Source of the DNA: Fasciolopsis buskii
Taxonomy: Eukaryota > Platyhelminthes > Trematoda > Plagiorchiida > Fasciolidae
Assembly (NCBI GenBank): GCA_008360955.1
Contig: LUCM01009136.1
Span: forward strand, 1-64,000
Reading direction: 5' to 3'
Length of the DNA stretch: 64,000 nt
Positions 1 through 14,100 of the stretch are shown in pieces. The position numbers and the translations under genes were made by a program. The notes beneath the pieces were generated by a model. The model made no database searches, was not told the DNA's origin, and was given only the letters and a program-made list of their open reading frames with translations. Numbering within the stretch: position 1 is the first letter of the stretch; the number at the start of each line of letters is the position of its first letter.

Positions 1-49
1 AATACAATACAATAAAATACAATACAATACAATACAATACAATACAATA
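1..49. repeat. (AATAC)n microsatellite
   Basis: Tandem AATAC units with one AATAAA-like variant, running to the window's left edge, so its full length is unknown. Confidence 0.95.
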
Positions 50-2030
50 ACGAGAAGCTTCGATTCTTTTTGGCATCTCATTTATCAGTCATCGGACGAG
101 TTTTGTTGGCACTGTGCCACAGTCTAGTTATTAAGACTGAGGGCCTGCAGGGCAAAACAACGAAGGTGCTGGGAATTGCTCTATCAGATACTGACATGTT
201 CAATTGAAACGCACACCTGAGTGTATTATGAGGACATGTAAATGGTCGGCTAAGGACCAATCCAAATGCAGTACGGGTTAATGTTGATCGTTCTCCGTGC
301 GATTAATGTTAGGCAATGGTAACAAAGAAGTAGAAAACGATGAAACACCGATCGTTAAGCCTTTGTGCAATTGTTTCTGTAGCGCTAATATCGGGATATT
401 TTTGGAACTCTGAGAGTCGGAAAATTCTCCGTTAGCGTAACATTTTTGCTCAGTCAACCTTGTACTGAGCTGGATTCAAATCCAGAAACTCTATTCCTCT
501 GGCTCCATTCACATATATAACAACTCTCATACCTTGGCCTGGTGTCAGTATCTCATAGTTAAAACTTGGTATCCATTACTGTTTAGCGTCCCACTAGAAT
601 TCAAAAGCAGGCAGTTATAAAAAAGGTTTTTAAGAAATAATCGATTGATGAAAACGTTAGATTCCACGATAGCAGCCGGTAAGTCGGTCATATGAAGCTA
701 GTGGAAAGTCTAAACGTTCACTATGATGCCATGATAAAACGTGTGAAAAGTGCAGCCACTGATACACAGGCAAAATGGAGAAGGAGATTGGCATTTGTGG
801 ACACGCGTCTTACGTGCAACACTTGACCGCTTCACGTGCATGATGCCCGAACCCAGTGAACACGAAGTCTCGGAACATGACAGACCATCTGCATGCAGAA
901 CCACATGCGTAACAGGGTTTTATGATGGATACCTTTAGAGCTATTCAAGCCCGGAGGAGGTCACTTAGCATACAACTTTACCCAGAATATTGTACACGGG
1001 AGATGGGGGGAAAAAAACCTCGACAGCTCGAAGTAGCTCCAAATTATTTGCAATATTCAATGACTAATGCACAAAAATCCAATAGTTAATTCACAGCAAA
1101 TTGTTCTTACTTTGAAGGTGGTGTTTTGAATCGATTCGTTGCGAGTGAATAGCGTATCAAAGAAACTTGTTCACGCAAACTCTTCCGTGCCACGTCATTC
1201 TGTATGTCCGGTTCATCGGAATTCAAACTCTACGGCGGGCAAAAATGAGTTATTTTTTTCTTAGTTAATGAAATATGAGGATAATTTGTCAATTAACGTG
1301 TTCATAATCGTTCGGATGAATCATCAGCGTACCCGAAAAAAATGCTATTGAATTTGTGCTCCCAACCTTTGACTCTTTCATTCCCGGCTTCCCGCATGCA
1401 CCTGTTTCCCAAGGAAAAATTCATGAATGACACTGAAACTCATTTGTCTTTCAGCAAACGTTCAAGGACAAATAGACAGAGAAACTTATTTCACGGTAAT
1501 TCGACTAATCGATGAATGCTTTGATTCTCCATTGTAAAAATGCAAAGCACTCTCTGACTTGAGTGTCTGCCGGATTGCATTCCGCCGCTCGAAGTTCAAA
1601 CAGGAAAAGTGCGACAGAACGTTTTTTAGTAATACTCTGAGTAATATGTATGTGACTAAGTAAGATTGTGCAGATTATATAGACTACCGAAGCGTTACAA
1701 TCGGAGCTTGATGACCGGAGCACAACGAGTTGAGTGGTACGGAGTTTCATTGGTTTTATGCTTTTCATCAGATGGAATAATAACACAAAACTCCTAACAG
1801 TTTCCGTACAGTTTGTTAGGGAGTAGGAATAGTGATGCATAAGAAACGACTCCCAGTCAGAATTCGGACTCGGGAGAGTGAACGACTGACTGCCAAACAC
1901 CCAAGATCCTCTTAAAACAGGCCTATCCTCTGAATGGTTCTGTGTGGCTTAGACAGACATATATGCAAACATACATGCATAGCATACCCACAAACATGCA
2001 TGCATGTACATATACATACATATTTACAGA

Positions 2031-2077
2031 CGTACAGACAGACGGACAGACAGACCAGACCAGACAGACAGGCATGC

Positions 2078-2110
<33 letters not shown>

Positions 2111-2112
2111 GG
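2031..2112. repeat. (GACA)n microsatellite
   Basis: CAGA/GACA tetranucleotide units with a few interruptions, inside a longer imperfect ACAT/CAGA-rich tract (about 1955-2175). It produces several spurious open frames of Thr-Asp-Arg-Gln type on both strands. Confidence 0.95.
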
Positions 2113-4182
2113 TATACGTACGCATATAAATACGCCAAAACAGACGGACAGAAAAAAGAATACAGACAGACAGAAAAAACGAATCAAAACTGACCTGTTC
2201 AGATCCAAGTGGCGTATCACCAAAAGCTGTTGTGTATCGCATGATTTGTGGCAACAACACCGGGAATGTCAAACCGATCACTATTCCAGAGAGAAACTGA
2301 AAGCAAGTTGACGGAACACATCACTGTTGAAGTGCTATTACTAAGAAACCAATTTTGCAAACAGGAAATTGTTAGCGACCGGTGATGAAATAACCCAAGA
2401 TGGAGTATCTATTGTTGATGCCCTAGAGCTGGAACTTAACTTGACAACAATAATAAGTCACGGAAATTTGTGCCAAAATCTCAGGAGTTCATTCAAAAAA
2501 TGATAATTCAACTCACGACAAAAGTGTCTGATGTCCATGAGTTTGTGCGAGGCGTGAAATTTCACATGCCACAAGGGTATCATTTTTACAAAGTGATCAT
2601 ACCAGTAACAAGTTAGAGTACCGAATCGACTCTCAGTATGTTCACGTTAAATGTAAAATATAATCACGACAAGATTTCTAAACCCTTGACTCGGGTCGTA
2701 ATGATCTAGCCTCGAAATCAACTTTTACAGTCGATCTGCTTTGAAATCCTGATACTTTGAAGTTGCAACGTCCACGTGATAGTTTTGATTCAATACACCG
2801 GCAGTAATGATAAATACAAATCGAGACTGTCCCCATTGGGGATCAAAAGCCTCCAACACACACACGCACACACACGCAGTGGATGAGTGTCTAGTTTAGC
2901 CCCGAACTGAAAACTACAGTATCACTGACCTTGAAAAACTCTGCCACCACAACTAGTGGAAAACAATGACGGAAATCAAGAAACTGGCGCTTTTTCACGA
3001 GATCCATCAGGCCAAATCCGCGCCAAAATCACTAGTAAGAAACGATGAAACCACTGTATAACTGTTCCATCTTGTTCATTAGAAATCGCTAGTAGGGCAA
3101 ATCTATCGTGCCCTAAATGGGACACTGGCGCGGGACAAACGATTTTCAGTCGAACGTCTGAGCTACTAAAAAACAGGACTGGCATTTTATGGTTTACTGA
3201 ACTTCATTAGCAGCAGCCGTTTTTCATTGGATTTGAAGGGCCACTGTCTGTTGACCACAACTCCCGACTCGTGAATGGATGTCTTCATTGCAGGGAACCC
3301 ATGCATATAGTCTTTGTAAGTGTAATGCAGAAATTAGTTGCTTAGTCAGTTTGGTTGGGAGGAGATTCGACTTATCAATTCCAGTGTAATTTATTTGGGA
3401 ATTGATTCAACTGCAAGAAGCCTTCGACCTCGGCGGGAGTGGAACCCACTCAAGGTCACATGTGTTCTACATGTTGACCTTCAAGGTCACGCTGAACGAT
3501 GTTTGAACATTTCACTTTAGAATCACTGGTTATCTGCCCAGTTTGCACAAGCACATGGTGTTCACCACACTGAACGTTTGTCAGTCAGCATCCGCCAATT
3601 AGAATTCTATTTTCGTTCATAACAAAAGGCCGCACTTGGCAAAAAAAAATATTCCCCAACTAGGACTTACAGAATAACTTCACGGTAGACCGAATACAAA
3701 AAGAGGTATCATTTATATGAAGAAAAAAAACATTGATTATGAGCTGAAATTGATGTAACTTGAATAAACCAATGGAACTGTGCCTACTTTTAGTGATGAG
3801 CAGTGAAACAACCATGGGGAGTTAGTGTGGACAGGGATTGGAGAAAAAAGTTTCCTTCAGACACGTAATGATAACAAAGCACTAGACCTTTGAACTTTCA
3901 AATTTTGGACTCTTTGCGAGATGTCGATGCGTATGTGGGTAGAATGAAAAATCGTCTAGCAGATTAACGGTTCAAAATCGCTCAGTCAAATGTCATACTC
4001 TAGCAAGATAACCTTAAGGGTGTTTTGTAAAATCTACTTGTCACCGTCATCGTTAACGCTAGTGGATTCGGTCAGTCGTCTGAATTCTAGTTCTATCTCA
4101 CCGAGCCTAATCAAGCAAAAACGACCAACTTGCCTCGGGCCGACCGATACGACTTTGCCTTTATTTGTCATAATCGAATAAT

Positions 4183-4446
4183 CTATATAGGTCTCCTCAG
4201 GTTAAAACCCGTTGACCGAGCGTCCCCATCTCTCGGGCTCATTGTCAATTTGGTCATCACTTCAAATGCCACCCAGCTGGCCTCTGAACGTGCCGCGAAA
4301 ATCAGACCACCTTTTCTTCGTACCGCAGTTAGGGCGAACGGTTGGTTTCCCGCCCAGAAGATCGCACCCTTGGCCGATGCGCCATTCACCTGAATGCAAA
4401 CGGGCTTGTCGGTCAGTTCTGTGCCCCAGGCATAATGTGGGTACAC
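4183..4446 (-). other. Unrecognised open stretch, possibly coding
   Basis: About 87 codons open on the minus strand, with balanced composition (for example ASAKGAIFWAGNQPF, RRKGGLIFAARSEASW). The opposite strand is also open over much of this stretch, so strand choice is uncertain. There is no clear splice chain to exon 18 and no resemblance to TRPM membrane helices. It could be a transposon remnant. Confidence 0.2.
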
Positions 4447-4903
4447 TCGTGTGACGTATCATACCAAAGCCCCATTGTGATAGATCCACTGAATATATTT
4501 GTTTATTGTTTAAACTTTCTGAAGAATCCTGTGATCCTGTTAGGAATGCACTATCTACCAATCTGCTATTCCTGTGCATCAAACCGGCTCGTTCTGGTGC
4601 TTGAAGATCTCTGTCTAATGACCCAGCCGGGCGAACGGAGGATGACCCCGCGTAAATTGTCAGAGACGCTGATTCTCACCGCCATACGACAACAAAGGAA
4701 ACCTTTCTTATTCAGTCCAAAGTAAATTAACGACATTCGACTCAATCACTGACCGAGCAGCTGCAAGCTGTCACCTATGCGATACACAAGGACTAGATTA
4801 CAAATGACTGATCCTAATTTTTAATCTCCCAATGTTTTCGCCCGGTCTCCGTTGTTCTCAGGTATTGTCCCGTCCATAGGAAATGCATTATAGGAAAGTT
4901 CAC

Positions 4904-5129
4904 CTGGAACCATGTACACTTCGGGGACAATTCACCCATCCAAATCCCGGACAACAAATCCTGACAGCATGGATGTGCCATAAATCGAATGCACCGGCCA
5001 CGAGCAGCCAATCGGATTGCCGAACTCCCACCGTAGAATTGTAGTTTACGACAAAGTAACAATTGCGTCCGAACACGATCTTCCTGGTGACATTCGTCCA
5101 GTACACCTTCAGCTTTCTCTTCAAAATTA
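4904..5129 (-). CDS. TRPM exon 18: last cytosolic block before membrane domain
   Basis: Acceptor ACCAATCGCGTTCAG, donor CCAG|GTGAAC; one base plus 75 codons, phase 0 out. The protein contains AEGVLDECHQEDRVRTQL, GGSSAIRLAARGRC and FMAHPCCQDLLSGIWMGE. This is the TRPM block 'AxGxxxECxxxDxxxAxxLLxxxxxxWGxxTCLxLAxxAxxxxFxxHxxxQxxLxxxWxGxL'. It ends just before pre-S1 in the family, so the next exon to the left should begin the membrane domain. I found no S1-S6 segment in the remaining 4.9 kb. Confidence 0.94.
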
Positions 5130-8100
5130 CTGAACGCGATTGGTAAAGAATGGGAATTTAAAACAGGTAGATAAAAATGTGGTTCGTAGAACCAAAGGGA
5201 AAATTTCTTTATGGTATAATTAACCCAGCAAAAACCCCATTGAAATTCAGGTAGATCAATATGATCGGGAAAAAGCACAAAATCAAAACCATAGAATTAA
5301 CCTGCCCACTAGGCACCAAACGACATGCAAGGTCACTGAATCATACGTCACGTGAATAGGCCGCGGGTTAATAATAATGATGCTAGTGGGTTTTGTTGAG
5401 TGACGTCTAGTCACTGTTCCCAGTTTTGCTCTCCATTCAGTCGATTCTGCCTCTAGTCCCGTATCACCCGTGACCACGACTTTAAGCGAGAATAACTTGG
5501 CTGAACTGGCACATAATTTCGTTTTATTAAATGAAAACAACAGACAAGTAAAATATTTGCTTGGATATTTGCGCCTATGTGATTGGCATTAATTCGTCTG
5601 GGTCCCGTCTTGATTGATCCATGTCACCTGATTTGGTTCATGTCGTCTTGTTGCCAAATCCGCGGCGCTCGCCTCAATGGGCTGGCGAAACTCACAGTAC
5701 GACGCTCCCGGTTTGCATTTCCGCACTCCTGTCTTCTAGTCACGCCACTCCGTCAGCTGACAGCTGATAGCCAATAAGATAACATGGTCGCCATCTGGTC
5801 TTCTCCTCTGTACTCGCTCGTTCTCTGACACGATCGGAATGCATCCACGCCTGTATGTTGATTATGATTTGTCTATCATGGTCCATCATTACACAGCCAT
5901 CGATGACCAAAGGGACAAGTGCCTCAGGCTCAGACACAATGCCGGTCAAACCAACGTCACGTCATAGTTGCCGTGTGCGACGAGTAAAACAGACCATCCG
6001 GAGTAGGATAAACCAAATTAAACTTCTGTCAGCACATTTTTTTCTAACGCACAGCCACTAAATGCGCAGGAGATCAGAAACTGCTTCTCTTCCATTTCTG
6101 TTTTAAGTCAGTAGTTCACTCGGTTGGGCTTAGGCTAGACAGGCTAGTCTGGGTTCCTGAAAAAATAGGCAAGTCCAACTTTTTATGAGATGCCTGAAGC
6201 ATGAATACAGTGGTAGGGACATGCTTCACATCCACTAGGGTTCACCAGAACGGGGAAACCGGCAACCGTGACCTTAAATTTGGTGTGACATAGAGCATGA
6301 TAAACTCTCTTTAGGTCAGGATTGGTGGCAAGCCTGGAGACAGCCAGTTGCCCTCAACCATCGCAATGACCGGCGGATCTGATATTCGAAAATATGACAT
6401 TTTTGGGAATGGCAGACGTGTTATGCACTTGACCATAGCCGGTCGGGCTTGTGTCATTCATAGATAAAAGTAACTCCAACGGAAGAGAAAATATGGGAAA
6501 ACTGACAAAGATTTTTTACTCTGCCCATATAACTGTGCGTTATTGTTGTAGTAGCTATTTCTTCGACTGTCCAAACAGCTGACTACAATCGTCCTTGTCA
6601 CTTATTGGTATCTGGTGATTATTTGGTGTTTATTGTCTACAGACACGAGCCAAGGAGGATTAGACGAACTTTCCGGAAAGTTTATACTGCATAAAGTCAA
6701 GTCCTCCCTGACTTAACTGGCTCAGCCGCGTGACTTGATCACCTTGTGCTGGGTCACGTGAGCAGTTGTGTATATGCCGTAGGTCTTCCCTATCTTTAAT
6801 AGGTTGTGCTTGTTGGTCTATGGCCAATTCATGGCTCGCGAGGAGAAGGAAAGCTACGGAAATCCAAGCCCATCAGCCTCGCATGTCAGTCGACGGGGAT
6901 TTAACGTGTTATTACTAAGTATGCAAGTGAATCTTTAGGAAAACTTTTATAAATTCCATTTCTGAGCGTGACAAACAACGAATCGTGGAAATCATTCGAA
7001 CAGAAATACATACCGGGCTGCTTCTTCGTACTCCTCCTTGGATGCCATGTCATCTGCCTTGCTTGCCAATTCGCTGAACAAAATCGACGCAACCAATGCT
7101 GAAGCGATCGGCTCCTAAAACTCGGATACAAAGAGGCAATTGAGGGTATTGACATACATAGATCAAGAAATAAATACCAATAATGAACCCTTCATATCAG
7201 ATTTCAACATGCAAACTGTGTTCGCTGTCGGTTGTGTTCGATTGCAGATCTCGTATCCAGCCATTGATCAAACCTTCAAATCACCGAAGAGTTCATAGTG
7301 CACATACATTCTAGCATTTGCAACCTAGCTCACCCTACGCATGCATCAATGAACCAAAGGAACGGGATGCGTCTTTGGGCGAAGATCTATTTCACTTCGT
7401 TAATCGTTTAGTTGTGAGTTTTTTCGTGACGCGTAGTCATGGTTTGGTAGTTCACATAAGTACATATTCATTATGATTTAGTCGCAGCCTGACCTGACTC
7501 CAATTCCATTTTAATGCCATTCAAAGTTTATCTAGTTGGTTGATATTGAACCTGCCGTGGTTATTCTTCGTTCTACTTGTTAAGGACTCGGTCCATTCGT
7601 GATCGAACTGTCTTGGGAGGTTCTTACTTCATTTACACTTTGCTGTGGCCTGAACTAAGCGTGGATATCTTCATCGCATTGAAAATTTGCGTACCTTGTC
7701 CACAAATTATCCAAACAGTCGAAAGTGGTTCATCTCCAACTAGCATTCAGAAGAGAAAAATGAATGTTCAGTTCACGTGATGGAGCACGGCAGGACGAAC
7801 AGTGGTCAGTTCAGCCAGCGCTTGATGGAGTTTATACATGCAGTCAAAAACCGTCAATCACTTAATACCGAAAACCATCTGAATTCAAGCAATAGCCAAG
7901 TCACATCAGCAGTCAACGTTTCAAAACTGCCATCTGTTGGCCAGATTCGAACTGCGTCTCATCACACCGCTTCATACCACAAAGCTTCGGGATGAAACAC
8001 CAAACATTCAACTAGAGGTATACATCAATTGGTGACACAGGATTTACCTCATACGAGTAAACAGATATGAATTTGCAAACTAGAAAAAAGCACGAATAGA

Positions 8101-11100
8101 TCGGACTGTACACCAAATGGTGTGCCGGCATATTTCTCGAGCCATACCAGTCGGAAACTATCTGATCGTGTTGCGATCCCCAACTGAAGGGGAATACACG
8201 TCCGTGGAAGGTCTGCGCGCTACTAGGCGGTCTCTCTGTTAATAGCGTTTTGTGATCGCCGTGAAGCAAAGTATACTAGACCTGAGTATTTGGATAAATT
8301 TGCACCACGTTTACGGTCTCCAGCAAATGCCCTTGTCACTTAATAGCCAACCACAGATGTTATCGGCATTTTTGCTTCTAGGGTGGAATTCACATCCTTT
8401 CATGCGATGCTGTCCATTCACATGTGATTGATTAACAGAATAGCACAATATACACTGCTTCTATGGGCTGATACATTAAAGTAAAAATCCAAGTATTCAG
8501 CTTACTATTTAGAGAATTCAAAGGAAACTAGAGAGGGGAAAATATGCGCAAATAAAGATTAGAATTCGTCTTCGAGCCGCTCGCTCGGTGACCGCATCTC
8601 TCGGTTTGTCTTCTGATGGTGGAATTCAATAAAGTATGGGTGTTCGGACTTAGTCTGAATGGTTGGGGTGTCCTTTATTATCACATATCAATTCAAGTTG
8701 CCGAGTGAAGGTCAAATGTAGGCAGTACAAAAAACCGTGTTTATTAGGAAAGGAGATTGGTATGGAAAATGATAATTCATCCAGTACAGTTGCCCAGCAC
8801 GATTCTGCAAACCTGCGGAACACGGTGGAACTATTTTGCTTTGGTAACGAAATTTCAACTGGGCAAAACCGCATAGAAATGTCATATTGTACTACACGGC
8901 TGTTCACTAAGCCACTGAGAGTCGGTATGGATATCCTAGCGGCCATAACCTTTGATTTGCAGTCTCTTCCCCAAGACTTGTTTCTTCGTTGGGAGAGAAC
9001 GAGTACGGATTACGTCCAGATTGGTAACATAACCACTGGTAACCACGGTGATAAGGGTAGAAAGCTATTATCTAACATCATCTAAAATTTGTTCGAACAC
9101 ATTATGGATCAAGTCCTATGTCCAATAACATGATTAATTATTTGTTGATAGAGAGTAGTAGTCCAAATCCTGACTGGGCATACAAAAAAGGACAAAGTCA
9201 CATGCGAAACACCATCAGATTGGATTTCCGTGTTGGGAGTGTTTTTTTTTTCTGGTGTGGAGTGGGGTGGGAGTGTAGGTTGGCGGAGTTTTTCTCACTT
9301 TTTCATGACTCCAAAATACTTCAGCCATGGTAAGTTTTCCGACCAAGATACATAGGACCATGATCTCTCTTGCTGGTCGTTCGAACATCACGGCCGACGT
9401 GTGCGAGAAATCTAAAACGGATAGTTTGACCGAATAAGAATTAATGTACGTGTTATTTTTGCAATAATAATTGAATCGAAAGGTTAATGAAACGGGCCTA
9501 GCCGCGGCAGACATTCGATGTGTGTGGCTGGTGATCCATCCCTTGTCCTTACCATGTGCTAACTAACTCAGTAGATGTCGGACGATTAAAATCGTCATTT
9601 CTTCTTACAAAAATTAGTCGTTATATTCGAGAACATCGGCTATTGCATTAACATGCCTTGAACACAGGTCAACGGTTATCTGAACTACCGAGAAAAAATG
9701 ACCAACGTCGAACAATCAAACGAACTGACAACTAGACAGGCAAAAACCGAATTCAGAAGGTCAGACATCAATGACCGGTTGAATCGGGGAATCCGAGAAC
9801 GGATAAGTCTCGAAACCACCCAATCCACTAACGTTCCGGTCACAATTCATGTGTGACTCTTTTGATCGTTTGAATTCCAAGTGAAGCAGGACTAGGACTT
9901 CGTTCCTAGCCACGTAAAGTTGAACGACTAATCCAATGAGGCCAGCGTTCGTCGACACTGTCAAATAAACGGGTTTCTTTGAGATTTTACTCGCTAAGCT
10001 TTGCGTTTAGAATGCAAACACTCCACTGTCAATCCAGGTGACATCTTCAATGTGTGGACACAGTGAGTTTTCCATAAGTGGTTGAAATTTCTGTTTTGTA
10101 CGTCTATTCGATCTACGAATCACCTGAAATTTTCCCATTATGACCGTGTGCAAATCGGAAGTCGAATTAATCCTTCGAATCGTTCTGTTCCGATTTTGAC
10201 CAATGAAACCCTTCGTACGGTGTGCTTTTTTTCTTGGTACTATTTAAGCTCACATTATGCATCAACGTTTGCGCATTCAGTTTCAGGCTCAGTCTGGATA
10301 TTGGAATTTTGAGCCCGATAGCTTACCCGACTCACAACCGAAAGAGTCACGTGACTTTCTCAAGGTGAAAAATCCCAACTAATCAACTGTACGCACTTGA
10401 AATTATGAGTTGACGCAAAAATCGGAGATGCACGCCTACTGTGATGGTGCTCTGATGCTTTCCAGTTCAGAGTTATAGGAATGACAAAATAAAAGTTACT
10501 GTGCATTTGTCAAGGCGAACTGAAAACTGCTTAGTAAGCCTTGTGACGATCTTGGATCCCTGCTAGTTACAAAAATTGACAGTTGATGGATGGGTCGAAT
10601 AAGCTAGTGTGGTTCAATCCTGGGATGGACTCTCCCTTCCGGGAAAAGAAATTTTTCGCCATCGACCTGGTAGATTTTATCACCAAAACGTTTCTTCGAT
10701 AGGTGACTATTCCCATGGACTAAACCAACTCCAATTAGTCCCGACGATATTTGTCGTGGGAAGGGCTCCATTGCAGTTCGCATTCAAGAATCAGATTCCC
10801 AGGTACCCTGCCTGCTGGTCGTTAAAAAGTTTATTGCTAGGATGAGGTTTGATAGCGTCAGGTCATTTTCGTCATTTTTCTTCCAGCTATCGTTTAGAGG
10901 ATCTTAGCGGTGAATGGAGCCTCAGGCGGCTACAGTTTGGTAACTCCGATCAAACGGGACTGGCATTTACAATTGCTTTCAAAAGCTAGCTAGGATTTAT
11001 AGTGCACAAGAAAAATATGGATAGATTAAAAATTTTCCAACGTACTTGCCAACTTTGCGGGTTTCAGTTCTTCGAGTCCTACAACAAATGCAATAAGTCA

Positions 11101-14100
11101 TAATGAGAATGGTTATATCGAAAAATGTGTATCCCTTCCTTGTGAGTAAACAACGGAACAGAGCTTTCATACCGTCTTTTCGGATTATTTCCATTTGAAC
11201 ATGTGGTACTGTCCACAGTTAAACGAACATAAATTAAGGAGCTTAGATGTGACTCCAAATTCGTACTTTCTAGTAAGACAGCCCACAGATTTATCTGCTC
11301 AGGTTACTTCATGTGACGATGTCAAAGTAAGGGGTCGTGCAGCGTGTAACCCAAATGCGACAATCAGGAAATTCAAGACAAGATATTAAAAAGCACCAAG
11401 CACCTGAATCGATTGGTGCAAAAATAAGGCCGACTAGCGATCATGGAGTGAGATTTCATAGTACAATGAAAGTTCAGTAGTTTTGATATTCATTCACAGA
11501 ATATTTTGTGCATTCTACGAAAATGGATTTCCATTATGAAAATAAATTCCTCCATTCTCACTCACTGATCGTCATCGAAATTCTGGTTTGGTCTACGCAA
11601 TGACATGGTATAATTGGAGCGATGGACAGTGGAAATGGCCCATTTAGACCGATGAACTAGTGTTTCCATCATTCGCGAAAGCCACTGGATCAGAGGAGGC
11701 GACATCGTTCCATAAAAAGATCAAAAACTGCCTCGACAGAGGAATGAGACCATGTACCGCAAGTCTTTCGGTCGCGACCATAACTCGAAAAGCGAATGCT
11801 GTCAAATTATCCAATGGTGGATGATGTGGCGCACGATGTTGCGGGAGACCTTACCAATCTGATTCACAACAAACCATTTTACTGACTATCAACACTTCAG
11901 TTGATCCTCGAGGATAGTGCTTTTTTGGCGGATGGTCCTGAAGAGTGTGTTTCGTGTTCCACTTTTTTTACTGATGGGACGACACAGTGTATCGTTTCCA
12001 CGGATTGCACCGTGACCACGGAGGGCAGCCAAGTGGGGCAATTTGATCAGGAGTGTGGGATTTCGAACCTCCTGTCTTCAGCTTGAAACACTGTGACTTT
12101 GACAGCTTGGATACAACTAGTCTGTGCCTTGTTTGCACTCTTATGTGCATGTAGGTGGGACGAGAAGTCGATCACAGAATGTATGCACAAGATATAACTA
12201 ACATATCTCACTTCTCCCGAATGTTGGGTTCGAATCATATAAACGGATGACCGGCGACAGTCAGGCGGATAAGATCGTGGGGTTTGAACGTGAATGTCGC
12301 GGATTCGAATCCTTCCGCCGCCAGTCAACTTCCCCACTTGGCAGCCCTCTGTTGGTGACGACCCTCCTCAAGAAGAGGTACAAAGTTATTTCATTAAAAA
12401 GGGAGTAAAAGATTAAAGATTCATCAACAGGACTTACCTTGATCGCAACTAAATGTGTGACAGATCTGTTTGCTTACAAGCACACGTATTTCTACTTGAC
12501 GTAAATAACGTTTGGATCGACAAGGACATTCCCTAGTCTAACGTGCCGATTTATGCCTGTCCTCGGTCTAACACAAGTTCTCACCCCGCGTCGAATCCAC
12601 ACTGTGACTTTGCGTAACACCCCGAATGGCTTTTTTCGGCTGACCCCGAATGAGTGCGTAATTTTCGCTTTTCGTTGCCGGTCTTCGGTTATTCCGTGCA
12701 GGCCGACTCACGTGCTTGCCGGTTGGCTCTATCACGTGCTTCTTCAAGTACGAATTATCTTGAGAACAACGTTGTCCAGCCACAAATTTGAGACCACTGG
12801 TTAAAAATTATGGTTTACTATTCCTCCGTGTGCACTGCACTCGATCTGTTTTTTATAGTCAATAAAGTAATGGGCTTAACTGAGACAAGCATAAAGTAGT
12901 AGCAAGCTACATAACTGTATCGACCGCCTAAATGCTACGACTTACAAGGCATGAACTTCCGGCACACTGTGCGCCCCTTAGAGTTGTGTAGATTCACATC
13001 AGCATGAGGGGACTAAGTTCTTCCACTAATTAAACGTACTTTGTTCTTTTGCTTTCCCGGTCAGGCGTTCCATCAGGGTGAATTTGCCCTGGGCCACACG
13101 ATGTCGATGTCTGCGTTCTTTCTCTCGTCGTCGTTCCCTGGCCATTCGTTCGATCTCACGGATTTGTAGTTGTGCTTTTTCCGGGTCTGTGAGTGGGTGT
13201 AAAATCGAGTGGGCCACACGACGTGCACCACTGCTCGATTTACGTCGCGCGCTCAGACCCGTCGGTGGTCGAGGCTCCGATCTGCTGGCACGTCGAAGAC
13301 CAAAGAGAACAGGCGATCGTGCTCGTTGGAACAGGGGCTGGTTGAGGTCGTCTGCGAACACTGCGTGTCGGACCTGAGACTCTCGGGCGTGATCATCTGG
13401 AACAAGTAGAGTCGGTATTGGTGGAAAAACGAGGACACTGGTGTGAACGACGAATGATAGTCACTTAGCTCACCATTTTTTAATCGAAATACTTGATAAT
13501 CGAACGCGACTTGATTTCACATTTTGATGCCATGTCAAGATGAGGGCTATTGTCTTTTCCTAGTTGCATCGAGAAAACTATTCTGCTCAAATGAACAAAA
13601 AAAAGCTGGCTAGTCAGCCCGAATTCAGTTGTTCTCACTCGGTTTTCTCACTTGCAAAAGTTTATCGTTGCACTTTTCAAAAATCCCAGGTGTGAATAAT
13701 TCGCTAATCTCTTGATAGAGGAAAAACTCAAGAATTCTGATCCAACCGTTGCTTGGACGAATTGTCAAGTATGGCCAAATACTTTTAGAAACTTCATACT
13801 CAAATCATACCAAAGGGGCAGTAATAACAAATAAGATGAAACACCTGACTGATTGTCTATCAATGAGCATAATGAAGGTCACGTTTGTGAACTTGATGCC
13901 CCCGTTCAGTAGTACCTGACTACCGTTAAGCAGGTTCAGGCTATTTTAATAGTTTGGACCTAAGAGAAAAAAAGCACGCTTTTCCTCACTGAAACTGCAA
14001 CCTCATACTAGGCTACAAAGTCCCGTTAGAAGACAATCCAATTCAAACGTGATTTGCTGTCTTGTGACTACCAGCCCGCTACTCCCGGGCTGGTTGGCGG

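Larger units (their letters stand above)
50..4903. other. Intron or flank left of TRPM exon 18; no clear gene
   Basis: Apart from the GACA tract, a short CA tract at 2855-2878 and the open stretch at 4183-4446, I see nothing I can name. By gene order this should be the TRPM intron leading to the membrane-domain exons. Confidence 0.5.

Noticed and set aside
1912..2311. Several overlapping open frames (Cys/Val/Leu- or Thr/Asp/Arg/Gln-rich)
   Set aside because: They are the translations of the (GACA)n repeat and its flanks on both strands.
2976..3185. 69-codon minus-strand open frame as a TRPM membrane exon
   Set aside because: Its hydrophobic stretch does not match S1-S6, and charged residues interrupt it; no splice sites in phase with exon 18.
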